A stretch of 37,418 bases of DNA from IMG/VR virus record IMGVR_UViG_3300032092_000106, positions 1 to 37,418 of that record, one strand, 5' to 3'. The notes beneath the pieces were generated by a model. The model did no database searches. It saw nothing but the letters and a program-made list of their open reading frames with translations, and was not told the DNA's origin. Origin of the DNA: a virus. Positions 24,006-29,917 of the stretch are shown in pieces (positions within the stretch are counted from its first letter, which is position 1; every line of letters starts with the position of its first letter). The position numbers and the translations under genes were made by a program.

Positions 24006-24494
24006 ATGAATATTTTCTCCACATCATCCGATCCCTTTCAATCAGCACAATGGTTAGTGGATCGCCATGCTTGCAAAATGTTGCTAGAAAGCACACAATT
24101 ATTATGCACTGCATATCATTTACAGGGTATTGATGCTCCATATAAACCATCGCATCGTAACCATCCATCATCTATTTGGACACGTAAAAGTTATGATAAC
24201 TTTCAATGGCTTATCGCACATGCTCATGGTATATCAGAAGAATATACTGCACGATACGGTAAAGTTCATAAGTCATTGTCAGTCTTAGAGTGGTGTGAGG
24301 ATAATGCTGATAAATTGTCATTCGATTCATATGACCTTACCGATTTTGCTATTGCTATTGCAGACGATACAGAATGTCGTAAATTACCAGAATTTGAATC
24401 CCTATCTTCTATTGACAAATATAGAGCATATTATATTCATGATAAGAAACATTTACATTCTTGGAAGCGTAATAGACCAGATTGGATTCCATGA
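24006..24494 (+). CDS. Conserved phage protein of unknown function
   Basis: A 162-residue protein. The opening MNIFSTSSDPFQSAQWLVDRHACKM, followed by ESTQLLCTAYH, YKPSHRNHPSSIW and EYTARYGKVHKS, is a pattern seen in a widespread phage family rich in conserved His, Trp and Lys. I recall variable functional labels for it and do not trust any. The conserved Lys/His/Asp residues suggest an enzyme. The start is fixed by promoter 7. Confidence 0.7.
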   Translation: MNIFSTSSDPFQSAQWLVDRHACKMLLESTQLLCTAYHLQGIDAPYKPSHRNHPSSIWTRKSYDNFQWLIAHAHGISEEYTARYGKVHKSLSVLEWCEDNADKLSFDSYDLTDFAIAIADDTECRKLPEFESLSSIDKYRAYYIHDKKHLHSWKRNRPDWIP

Positions 24495-24502
24495 TATAAA
24501 TT

Positions 24503-24520
24503 TTAAAACTAGAATATAAT
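24503..24520 (+). promoter_or_regulatory. Leaderless-type promoter 8 (GTG start)
   Basis: TTAAAACTAGAATATAAT, TCAAAT, GTG 24527. The overlapping ATG two bases earlier is closed by TAG after two codons, so only the GTG at the fixed distance opens the gene. The preceding GATATAAA is also found at the end of repeat gene copy A. Confidence 0.85.
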
Positions 24521-24526
24521 TCAAAT

Positions 24527-24967
24527 GTGCTAGACTTACGATCAAGTAGTGGTATAATAAATGTCGGACGCGAAAGAATCGTGGTCGATCTATCAAATGA
24601 TTTTGTGGATTATTACCATTGGTTCGTGAAAAGAAAGTATTGGGTTGTTTTACAGACCCCATTACATGGCGCACATATCACGATTGCAACCAGTAAAATA
24701 TATAAAAATGTGAATTGGGATCGAGCAAAAGATTTTTATAAGATGAAGATTGACTTTGATTATTCTGTTGATATGATCCATGGAGGAAGGTCAAAAGGGT
24801 TTGATATGTTTTATCTGGAGGTATTCTCCGATGAAATTGATTTGATTAAAAAAGACATTGGAGCAATTGATGATGAAAAATATCGTGGTCTACACGTTAC
24901 AATCGGAAATTTTGGTAAAAGCGGTTCATACAAAAAATTATGGTATCCAGAGATTATAAAATTGTAA
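24527..24967 (+). CDS. 2H phosphoesterase, Acb1 (T4 57B)-like candidate
   Basis: A 146-residue protein with two HxT motifs, HIT at 50-52 (LHGAHITIATS) and HVT at 123-125 (GLHVTIGN), the signature of 2H phosphoesterases. Length, motif spacing (73 residues) and the aromatic YYHWFVKRKYW region near residue 30 resemble the T4 57B group. T4 57B is Acb1, which cleaves the cyclic oligonucleotide signals of CBASS defence. This product could therefore be an anti-defence enzyme, or act on RNA 2',3'-cyclic ends as other 2H enzymes do. It starts with GTG, which is the only start compatible with promoter 8. Confidence 0.7.
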   Translation: MLDLRSSSGIINVGRERIVVDLSNDFVDYYHWFVKRKYWVVLQTPLHGAHITIATSKIYKNVNWDRAKDFYKMKIDFDYSVDMIHGGRSKGFDMFYLEVFSDEIDLIKKDIGAIDDEKYRGLHVTIGNFGKSGSYKKLWYPEIIKL

Positions 24968-25149
24968 GTGAAATAGCATTATTTAGATCATTTTTAGTTC
25001 AGGATGTTTCAAAAAAAATATCCGCTAAATTAGTGGTAGGTGAACTTATACCGAATATCATGTCTAATGTTGGTGACACAATCTTTAATCAATTGCTGGA
25101 TAAAACAGAAAGGCATTTATTAGATTATGATTTTAAAACTAGATTATAA
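24940..25149 (+). CDS. Small hypothetical protein ending inside a promoter
   Basis: A 69-residue open frame overlapping the 2H gene by 28 bases. It has a mixed helical pattern (IVSEIALFRSFLVQDVSKKISAKLVV). The C terminus DFKTRL and the stop TAA are encoded by promoter 9 itself. It fills a stretch with no other gene, but the start is uncertain and a shorter product is possible. Confidence 0.45.
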   Translation: MVSRDYKIVSEIALFRSFLVQDVSKKISAKLVVGELIPNIMSNVGDTIFNQLLDKTERHLLDYDFKTRL

Positions 25150-25150
25150 T
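25133..25150 (+). promoter_or_regulatory. Leaderless-type promoter 9
   Basis: TTAAAACTAGATTATAAT, AACAAC, ATG 25157. Confidence 0.8.
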
Positions 25151-25156
25151 AACAAC

Positions 25157-25237
25157 ATGACAAAAGTAATCGTATTATTCAAAATGATTTGGTGGTTTAT
25201 TGTAGAAATTTTCGAAAAAATCACTGGAAAAAGATAA
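25157..25237 (+). CDS. 26-residue hydrophobic peptide
   Basis: MTKVIVLFKMIWWFIVEIFEK... is a single amphipathic or membrane helix with a basic end, starting exactly at promoter 9's +1. This spacing is the only evidence for translation besides its coherent hydrophobic pattern. It could be a membrane-active microprotein. Confidence 0.55.
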   Translation: MTKVIVLFKMIWWFIVEIFEKITGKR

Positions 25238-25258
25238 CAAACAAACTATAATAAAATT

Positions 25259-25555
25259 ATGCAAAGTGAACTAATTCAATATATCAGAGACAAAAATAAT
25301 GCACCTTTGGGTGTGGTAGTAGCACAAAAACGTGATAACGTAATCTACTATGGATATTCACTCAGAAACAAAAAAGATAAGTGGAACAGGGAAGTAGGTA
25401 TTAAAATCGCCATCGCTAGAGCAAATGCTGATAGTTATGTTCTACCAAGTAGTGTTAAACTAACTACCTTAGTGTTGAATGCACTTAGTGACCTAAATAA
25501 ACGTGCTATTCGTTATTTTAAAGATTCTGAAGTGGATGAAATTAAATTTCAATGA
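25259..25555 (+). CDS. Hypothetical phage protein
   Basis: A 98-residue basic protein (LGVVVAQKRDNVIYYGYSLRNKKDKWNREVGIKIAIARA...). This arrangement recurs in small phage proteins of unknown function. A TATAAT (25247-25252) lies 6 bases before the ATG, so the same leaderless geometry applies, but without the AAAACTAG box. It is coupled to the next gene by ATGA. Confidence 0.65.
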   Translation: MQSELIQYIRDKNNAPLGVVVAQKRDNVIYYGYSLRNKKDKWNREVGIKIAIARANADSYVLPSSVKLTTLVLNALSDLNKRAIRYFKDSEVDEIKFQ

Positions 25556-25869
25556 TCGAGAAAAAAATACATATCCAAGAACTTAAAAATTATGATGATC
25601 GCCATGGATTCATTTTTGCTGGTGTGACACATAGTTCGGATGATTCAATTCGTCGTTTGGCTCAAACTATTAAAAATGTTGGAAAGTCTTCAGATTTACC
25701 AGAATTTTTTGCTAGAATTGATAAAAACGTTGTGGCGTTTGTTTATCCAGCACAATGCAGTCTTGCATCAGGTGAAATCTATCTTGCAGCACAAAGATTG
25801 AAACCATTGGGAATGTTTGAAGTTGAGATGTTGGGTTATTTCATAGACAATGTTTTAAATAAAAATTGA
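25552..25869 (+). CDS. Hypothetical protein
   Basis: A 105-residue protein with a mixed alpha/beta pattern (HGFIFAGVTHSSDDSIRRLAQTIKNVG; KNVVAFVYPAQCSLASGEIYLAAQRL). No catalytic motif is seen. Translationally coupled to the 98-residue gene before it. Confidence 0.6.
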   Translation: MIEKKIHIQELKNYDDRHGFIFAGVTHSSDDSIRRLAQTIKNVGKSSDLPEFFARIDKNVVAFVYPAQCSLASGEIYLAAQRLKPLGMFEVEMLGYFIDNVLNKN

Positions 25870-25870
25870 T

Positions 25871-25898
25871 TTGACAAACAAAAATAATGTTGTAAAGT
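25871..25898 (+). promoter_or_regulatory. Sigma70-like promoter
   Basis: TTGACA (25871-25876), a 16-base spacer, TAAAGT (25893-25898), then 8 bases to ATG 25907. Any 5' leader would be about two bases. It has the same -35 and spacer as the promoters at 9717 and 28257. Confidence 0.55.
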
Positions 25899-25906
25899 AA
25901 AAAAGT

Positions 25907-26257
25907 ATGAAAGATAATACAAAAAGAGAATTAGTAATTTTGCATGGAGAAGCTATGATTTTTCCAAGTGAAATCCCAAGTAGTGCGAAGAAAATTGATG
26001 CGAGTAACAAATCATATCATATTATCGCAGATTCTGAAACCACTGGAAACCACCATGTAGTTGATGCTGTCGTTGGTGTGGAATTTTTCCAAGATGTGGA
26101 TGGTAAAATGTATATGCGTAATTCTAAACCAACTAGAGTTCGTTGTATTATGAAAGAAAGACATTCACCAATTGATATTGAACCCGGAGTTTATGAGTTT
26201 GGTGTGCAAAAAGAGTATGACCATTTTGCTCAAAATCTCATCAATGTAAGAGATTAA
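25907..26257 (+). CDS. Conserved phage protein of unknown function
   Basis: A 116-residue protein. ELVILHGEAMIFPSEIPSSAKKI, followed by SYHIIADSETTGNHHVVD, is a block I associate with phage hypotheticals; the paired His and acidic residues could bind a metal. No function is known to me. It has its own TTGACA promoter. A weak hairpin follows at 26286-26323. Confidence 0.6.
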   Translation: MKDNTKRELVILHGEAMIFPSEIPSSAKKIDASNKSYHIIADSETTGNHHVVDAVVGVEFFQDVDGKMYMRNSKPTRVRCIMKERHSPIDIEPGVYEFGVQKEYDHFAQNLINVRD

Positions 26258-26285
26258 AACATTTGCTTAGTATCCCTTTTTTATG

Positions 26286-26323
26286 GGGTGGGTGTATAAA
26301 ATCGCCCAACCTATATAATTTTT
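26286..26323 (+). terminator. Possible terminator
   Basis: GGGTGGGTG (26286-26294) can pair with CGCCCAACC (26303-26311), with one mismatch and one G-U pair over an 8-base loop. A short T run follows only after seven bases. Weak, but placed between two transcription units. Confidence 0.35.
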
Positions 26324-26327
26324 AATT

Positions 26328-26498
26328 ATGGATATTAATAATGAAGTATTGAGTTCTTTTCGGTTTAGTATTGCGGGATCTTTTGTAAATTTTGTTTCTA
26401 ATTCTGCTTCTAATTCTGTCTGGTTTTCTGTAAGGAAGTCTGTTCACAATTCTGTTTGCATGTCTGTTGGACATAAATTGTATAGTTATGAATTTTAA
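26328..26498 (+). CDS. Tetrapeptide-repeat small protein (SVxx family, copy C)
   Basis: A 56-residue protein, MDINNE..., with degenerate tetrapeptides (FRFS, FVNF, SASN SVWF SVRK SVHN SVCM) and the end SVGHKLYSYEF. Start (MDI.N), repeat register and C terminus match copies A, E and F, so it is a diverged member. It starts just after the possible terminator and ends where the late promoter of 26512 begins. Confidence 0.65.
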   Translation: MDINNEVLSSFRFSIAGSFVNFVSNSASNSVWFSVRKSVHNSVCMSVGHKLYSYEF

Positions 26499-26505
26499 TT
26501 AAATA
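26499..26505 (+). promoter_or_regulatory. Late-type promoter in the accessory region (TTAAATA)
   Basis: TTAAATA, then 6 bases (TAGAAA), then ATG 26512. The box matches that of 8402-8408 but the spacing is one base longer. Confidence 0.5.
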
Positions 26506-26511
26506 TAGAAA

Positions 26512-27108
26512 ATGAAATCTTTTATACAATTTTTTTATGAGGCTTACTCAGATTTGGGTAAATTATCCCCAGAGCAATTACAAAAGGGATATAGACTTAA
26601 TCCCCAAGATTCTGATAACTTCAAAGAAGTTGACGGTAGAGTGTTCCATGATGTCTTGAAGGTTATCATGGGTAAAGATGCTAGTAGACCACCAGAAAGG
26701 AAAAAAGGCATCATGGAAAATCTGACACTCTACAGTGTGGAAGATTACAAACAGATGAAATGTTTCATTGGTAAAAATAATTCCAGTGGTTTTTGTATCA
26801 AAGGTGGTGATGAAATTGTTTCACTATTCTCATCTCTTGATTCGGCGGGTGATGCAGCAGCAGCAGAAGCTGTCAAACAAGGTGGTAGACGTTTGGATTG
26901 CTTTGCTGAACAGGACGGTAAAGGTGGTATCAAGAATACTGGATTGTATAGATTGTATTCGAGAAATGGTTTTAAAATAGATAAAGATTTGAATATTGGT
27001 GAAGTTGGCGAACCATATTCTGTGCAGAACGGTATATCATACTTTGTAGATGATAACGGAAATGTTGATCCGACAAACGAAAAAGTTGTGGTATATATGA
27101 AATTATGA
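26512..27108 (+). CDS. Probable internal head protein with capsid-targeting-like N terminus
   Basis: A 198-residue protein. MKSFIQFFYEAYS resembles the capsid-targeting sequence of T4 internal proteins and Alt (MKTYQEFIAEA), which is removed by the prohead protease after the Glu, here Glu10. A C-terminal part containing RRLDCFAEQDG and GLYRLYSRNGFKID recalls a GNAT-like segment found in other phage proteins, but that is tentative. It has a late-type promoter although it lies among accessory genes. It may be packaged in the head and injected with DNA. Coupled to the next gene by ATGA. Confidence 0.6.
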   Translation: MKSFIQFFYEAYSDLGKLSPEQLQKGYRLNPQDSDNFKEVDGRVFHDVLKVIMGKDASRPPERKKGIMENLTLYSVEDYKQMKCFIGKNNSSGFCIKGGDEIVSLFSSLDSAGDAAAAEAVKQGGRRLDCFAEQDGKGGIKNTGLYRLYSRNGFKIDKDLNIGEVGEPYSVQNGISYFVDDNGNVDPTNEKVVVYMKL

Positions 27109-28007
27109 AAGATGATTTAAAAATAAGAGAATTGTATAATCAGATCCTAAATGAGAGAGCATTAGCAAATGGTTCAATCATTAAGGAAAACTTAAATATT
27201 CCAGTTACTAGAACCAGTCCTGACCGATTGGAGTTCGATGGTTCGGTATTGAGTTTTGATCGTAATGCAAGAGCATTTGCTTTTATTGGACAAGGTTCTG
27301 ATTTGATAGGATATATAAATGATAGTGGTGGAACACACCCATATATATTCTCTGCTTTCGTAGAATTAGCAGCAGCACTTAATTTAACAGAGTTCCCTCC
27401 TATGTTAGCATATAGAGCAGATCGATATAAGGGAACGAAATTGAAAGATGCTAAGAAGATTCTGAAATCAAATGATGTATCTTACCATGGAAACATGAGT
27501 GAAGATAATTTGGATTATTTTGCCAATAAACAAAAACAAGGTGTGATGACAGATACCAGAAGAAACACCAGAGCAGGTAGAATATGGTTCAATGTTCCTT
27601 CAAAGAAGAGCGGTGGCAACACAAATGTTGTAGTGTTCTGGTGTCGTCAAAAAGACGTAAGACCAGAAGACTTACAACAATTGAAAGAATTATTTAAAGT
27701 TTCTGAATTCTATTGGTCTGGAACTGATTCTTCTAAATTTAATTTTTATAATGATGATTACCAAGAAAGTTCCAGTGGAAAAATTAAGGAACTGAAGAGT
27801 AAGATTTATCCTGATTTGAAACATGACCAGATCGTTGACATTCTGATGAGAGCGCACACTGGTTATAAGATCACACCATTCGAACAAAAGGTGGTGTGGG
27901 AATTCCGTGGTTTTGATCCTAGTGAGTTGAAACAAGTAACAGGTGGATATCCTACAAGAGCAGAATATGAGTCAAAAACAAGATTCTCAGAATCATTTGA
28001 AAGTTGA
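27105..28007 (+). CDS. Hypothetical protein, possible second packaged head protein
   Basis: A 300-residue protein. The N terminus has IRELYNQILNERALANG; LNE at residues 15-17 is a plausible prohead-protease site, so it may also be a head-targeted protein. The rest has no recognised motif; RAGRIWFNVPSK and VVVFWCRQKDVRPEDL suggest an alpha/beta domain. It is co-transcribed with the 26512 gene by ATGA overlap. Its end overlaps the diverged repeat-family gene by 41 bases. Confidence 0.55.
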   Translation: MKDDLKIRELYNQILNERALANGSIIKENLNIPVTRTSPDRLEFDGSVLSFDRNARAFAFIGQGSDLIGYINDSGGTHPYIFSAFVELAAALNLTEFPPMLAYRADRYKGTKLKDAKKILKSNDVSYHGNMSEDNLDYFANKQKQGVMTDTRRNTRAGRIWFNVPSKKSGGNTNVVVFWCRQKDVRPEDLQQLKELFKVSEFYWSGTDSSKFNFYNDDYQESSSGKIKELKSKIYPDLKHDQIVDILMRAHTGYKITPFEQKVVWEFRGFDPSELKQVTGGYPTRAEYESKTRFSESFES

Positions 28008-28206
28008 AAATACTGACACCGAAAGAAAAATTCGGAACACAGTTGCCAGTGCTGTATGGAATCACGTTGAAGACCCTTGCTGGTTGAATGTGAAAAATTC
28101 TATCGAAATTCCTGTCATGGATCATGTTCGAGATTTTGTTTTTAGTCCTTGTAGAAACCTTTATGAGCGTGAGGTTATAAAACATTTGGAAAAAAACAAT
28201 TTTTAA
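27967..28206 (+). CDS. Tetrapeptide-repeat small protein (SVxx family, diverged copy D)
   Basis: A 79-residue protein. The centre (NTVASAVWNHVEDPCWLNVKN, then IPVMDHVRDFVFSP) keeps V every fourth position in part, but the DNA repeat has decayed. The C terminus EVIKHLEKNNF replaces NKLxSYxF. It lies directly before promoter 10, as copy A does before promoter 4 and F before 11, and its stop is inside that promoter. Start ATG 27967 overlaps the gene before it. Confidence 0.55.
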   Translation: MSQKQDSQNHLKVENTDTERKIRNTVASAVWNHVEDPCWLNVKNSIEIPVMDHVRDFVFSPCRNLYEREVIKHLEKNNF

Positions 28207-28220
28207 AACTAGAATATAAT
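28203..28220 (+). promoter_or_regulatory. Leaderless-type promoter 10 (start codon lost)
   Basis: TTAAAACTAGAATATAAT, TCTGGC, then ACG at the position where every other copy but one has ATG or GTG. Confidence 0.75.
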
Positions 28221-28226
28221 TCTGGC

Positions 28227-28256
28227 ACGACAAACAAACCGAGCCAATTACAATAA
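28227..28256 (+). pseudogene. Remnant of a leaderless gene (ACG for ATG)
   Basis: ACG ACA AAC at +1 mirrors the ATG ACA AAC of the gene at 33073. The frame closes with TAA after nine codons, and a new TTGACA promoter begins on the next base. The simplest view is a gene deleted to its first codons whose start then mutated; a genuine non-coding leader is the alternative. Confidence 0.35.
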
Positions 28257-28284
28257 TTGACAAAATTAAAAGGTGGTATACAAT
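28257..28284 (+). promoter_or_regulatory. Sigma70-like promoter
   Basis: TTGACA (28257-28262), 16 bases, TACAAT (28279-28284), 9 bases to ATG 28294. The 5' leader would be about three bases. Confidence 0.65.
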
Positions 28285-28293
28285 TACAACATC

Positions 28294-29271
28294 ATGAGTG
28301 AAAAAAATAAAATTGAACAAATTACTGAAAAGCAAAAAGAGCAAATGCCAGTATATGTTGAGAAGTGGCGCAAAATAGGTTCAAAGACTGATCGTTTGGA
28401 TTTTGAAAAAACCAAGAAAATTGTTGATGATTTCCGTGAAATCATTAATATGTCTCCAGCACCTTTGCTGATCGTTGACAATCCTATTGAAGCATGGGTA
28501 TCATGTGTATTGTTTGAAGAATATAAAGTTCCATTGGAATCTATCAAAGAAGAAATGGTATTGGTGTTTGATGGCAATCCTAAAAAATATCAAATTCCAA
28601 GGGCATCTCTTCCATATCAAACAGGTTCTTACTTTGCATCGGTGTTTTCCTTTTATGATTACATGTTTGAATGTCTTGGAGTAGAAATTGAAAAAGACCT
28701 GTGGATCAAATACAAAAAGTGGGAAGCTACTTCTCAAATTGGAATGATCTATCCTCTTGAAAATATCACGGTTGTTTGTGAAAAACCGATTAAAATTCAC
28801 TTGAATGAGAATCGAGTTCTTCATCGAGATGGTGAACCTGCTGTTGAATATGCTGGTTTGGGTGATTATAAAATCTATTCATTGAACGGTGTCGAAGTTC
28901 CAGAATATCTTGCAGTTACTCCAGCAGAGAAATTGGATATCGCAAAATACCACGAAGAGAAAAATGCAGACGTTAAAGCTGAATTCGTTCGTAAAGTTGG
29001 TATCGAGCAATTTAAATCTCTGGGTAAAATATTGGACACTTATAAGAACTATTCGGAAGAAGAAGAACCATTCTTTTACTCTAGTCAATATGAGCTTTGG
29101 GACATGGAAGCTATCTTTAGTGGCTTGTCGAAAGCACCTTACTTGTCTATGGTCAATCCCACCACAAAGATTTTCCATTTTGAGGGAGTTTCTCCATCAT
29201 GCAATACTATCGAAGATGCTTTGAAAGAAAGATTCGGTGGCTCATATTACAAGATCAAAGATATGGCTTAA
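28294..29271 (+). CDS. DUF6745-family protein
   Basis: A 325-residue protein. The second half has the marks of this family: VLHRDGEPAVEYAGLGDYKIYSLNGVEVPEYL, then EFVRKVGIEQFKSLGKILDTY, then YLSMVNPTTKIFHFEGVSPSCNTIEDAL. Members occur in bacteria and phages and have no known function. The N-terminal half is helical. The start ATG 28294 fits the TTGACA promoter; an upstream in-frame GTG would precede the -10 region's end. A clear terminator follows. Confidence 0.75.
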   Translation: MSEKNKIEQITEKQKEQMPVYVEKWRKIGSKTDRLDFEKTKKIVDDFREIINMSPAPLLIVDNPIEAWVSCVLFEEYKVPLESIKEEMVLVFDGNPKKYQIPRASLPYQTGSYFASVFSFYDYMFECLGVEIEKDLWIKYKKWEATSQIGMIYPLENITVVCEKPIKIHLNENRVLHRDGEPAVEYAGLGDYKIYSLNGVEVPEYLAVTPAEKLDIAKYHEEKNADVKAEFVRKVGIEQFKSLGKILDTYKNYSEEEEPFFYSSQYELWDMEAIFSGLSKAPYLSMVNPTTKIFHFEGVSPSCNTIEDALKERFGGSYYKIKDMA

Positions 29272-29278
29272 ACAATTT

Positions 29279-29308
29279 AAAAGGGGTGAATCTCTCCCCT
29301 TTATTTTT
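29279..29308 (+). terminator. Rho-independent terminator
   Basis: AAAAGGGG pairs with CCCCTTT around a short loop (TGAATCTCT, partly paired), followed by ATTTTT. The next ATG (29309) is the next base after the T run, as at 6172/6173. Confidence 0.8.
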
Positions 29309-29527
29309 ATGACAAAAGATAATATCAAATTATATCTTCATATAAAAATTAGAAATTTTGCACATGAGGATACATTCGTTGGTCAACAAGTAAATGATCG
29401 TGTCCACTTTCCCCATGAAACATTTCAGGAATGCTTATTAAATGATGACGAAGATATTTTTTTATTGGACAATTTCGATAGAATTGTTGGATCAATCTTT
29501 AATAAAGTAATAAAATATGAATTTTAA
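29309..29527 (+). CDS. Small hypothetical acidic protein
   Basis: A 72-residue protein starting right after a terminator's T tract. It is acidic in the centre (ECLLNDDEDIFLLDNFDR). The C terminus FNKVIKYEF, in DNA TATGAATTTTAA, resembles the ends of the tetrapeptide-repeat genes, two of which follow at once. It may be a relative that lost the repeats, or may share only a recombination boundary. Confidence 0.55.
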   Translation: MTKDNIKLYLHIKIRNFAHEDTFVGQQVNDRVHFPHETFQECLLNDDEDIFLLDNFDRIVGSIFNKVIKYEF

Positions 29528-29529
29528 TT

Positions 29530-29700
29530 ATGGATATTGGTAATAAAGTATGGGAATCTGTTCGGGATTCTGTTTGGGATTCTGTTGAGGATTCTGTTGA
29601 GAATTATATTTTTTATTTTGTTTGTGATTCTATTTGTTATTATGTTGGGAATTCTGTTCAGGGTTCTGTTGGAAATAAATTGAGTAGTTATGAATTTTAA
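29530..29700 (+). CDS. Tetrapeptide-repeat small protein (SVxx family, copy E)
   Basis: A 56-residue protein: MDIGNKVWE, then SVRD SVWD SVED SVEN, a diverged aromatic middle (YIFYFVCDSICYYVGN), SVQG SV, and the end GNKLSSYEF. Its first bases and last bases are nearly identical to those of copy F, which follows after two bases, so E and F are a tandem duplication with different internal wear. Confidence 0.7.
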   Translation: MDIGNKVWESVRDSVWDSVEDSVENYIFYFVCDSICYYVGNSVQGSVGNKLSSYEF

Positions 29701-29702
29701 TT

Positions 29703-29897
29703 ATGGATATTGATAATAAAGTATGGGAATCTGTATGGTTTTCTGTTGGGAATTCTGTTGGGGATTCTGTTCGAGATTCTGTATGGTTTTCTGTTCGGGA
29801 TTCTGTTTGGAAAACTGTTGGGGATTATGTTCGGGGTTCTGTATGGTTTTCTGTTCAGGGTTCTGTTGAGAGTAAATTGGATAGTTATGAATTTTAA
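29703..29897 (+). CDS. Tetrapeptide-repeat small protein (SVxx family, copy F)
   Basis: A 64-residue protein: MDIDNKVWE, 12 tetrapeptides (SVWF SVGN SVGD SVRD SVWF SVRD SVWK TVGD YVRG SVWF SVQG SVES), then KLDSYEF. It is the most regular copy after A and B. Its stop TAA opens promoter 11 of the ATPase gene. Other frames stay open because the DNA repeats every 12 bases; the start and end shared with A and E support this frame. Confidence 0.7.
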   Translation: MDIDNKVWESVWFSVGNSVGDSVRDSVWFSVRDSVWKTVGDYVRGSVWFSVQGSVESKLDSYEF

Positions 29898-29911
29898 AAC
29901 TAGAATATACT
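29894..29911 (+). promoter_or_regulatory. Leaderless-type promoter 11
   Basis: TTAAAACTAGAATATACT, TTTGAC, ATG 29918. Copy F's TTT TAA overlaps it. Confidence 0.85.
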
Positions 29912-29917
29912 TTTGAC

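Noticed and set aside
24006-24494. Assignment as a pyrimidine dimer DNA glycosylase
   Set aside because: The sequence does not resemble T4 endonuclease V in motif or N terminus as I know it; the label could not be supported.
17536-29897. 12-base repeats as a CRISPR array or as classic phase-variation tracts
   Set aside because: There are no repeat-spacer units, and a 12-base unit does not shift the frame, so on/off switching by slippage is not expected.
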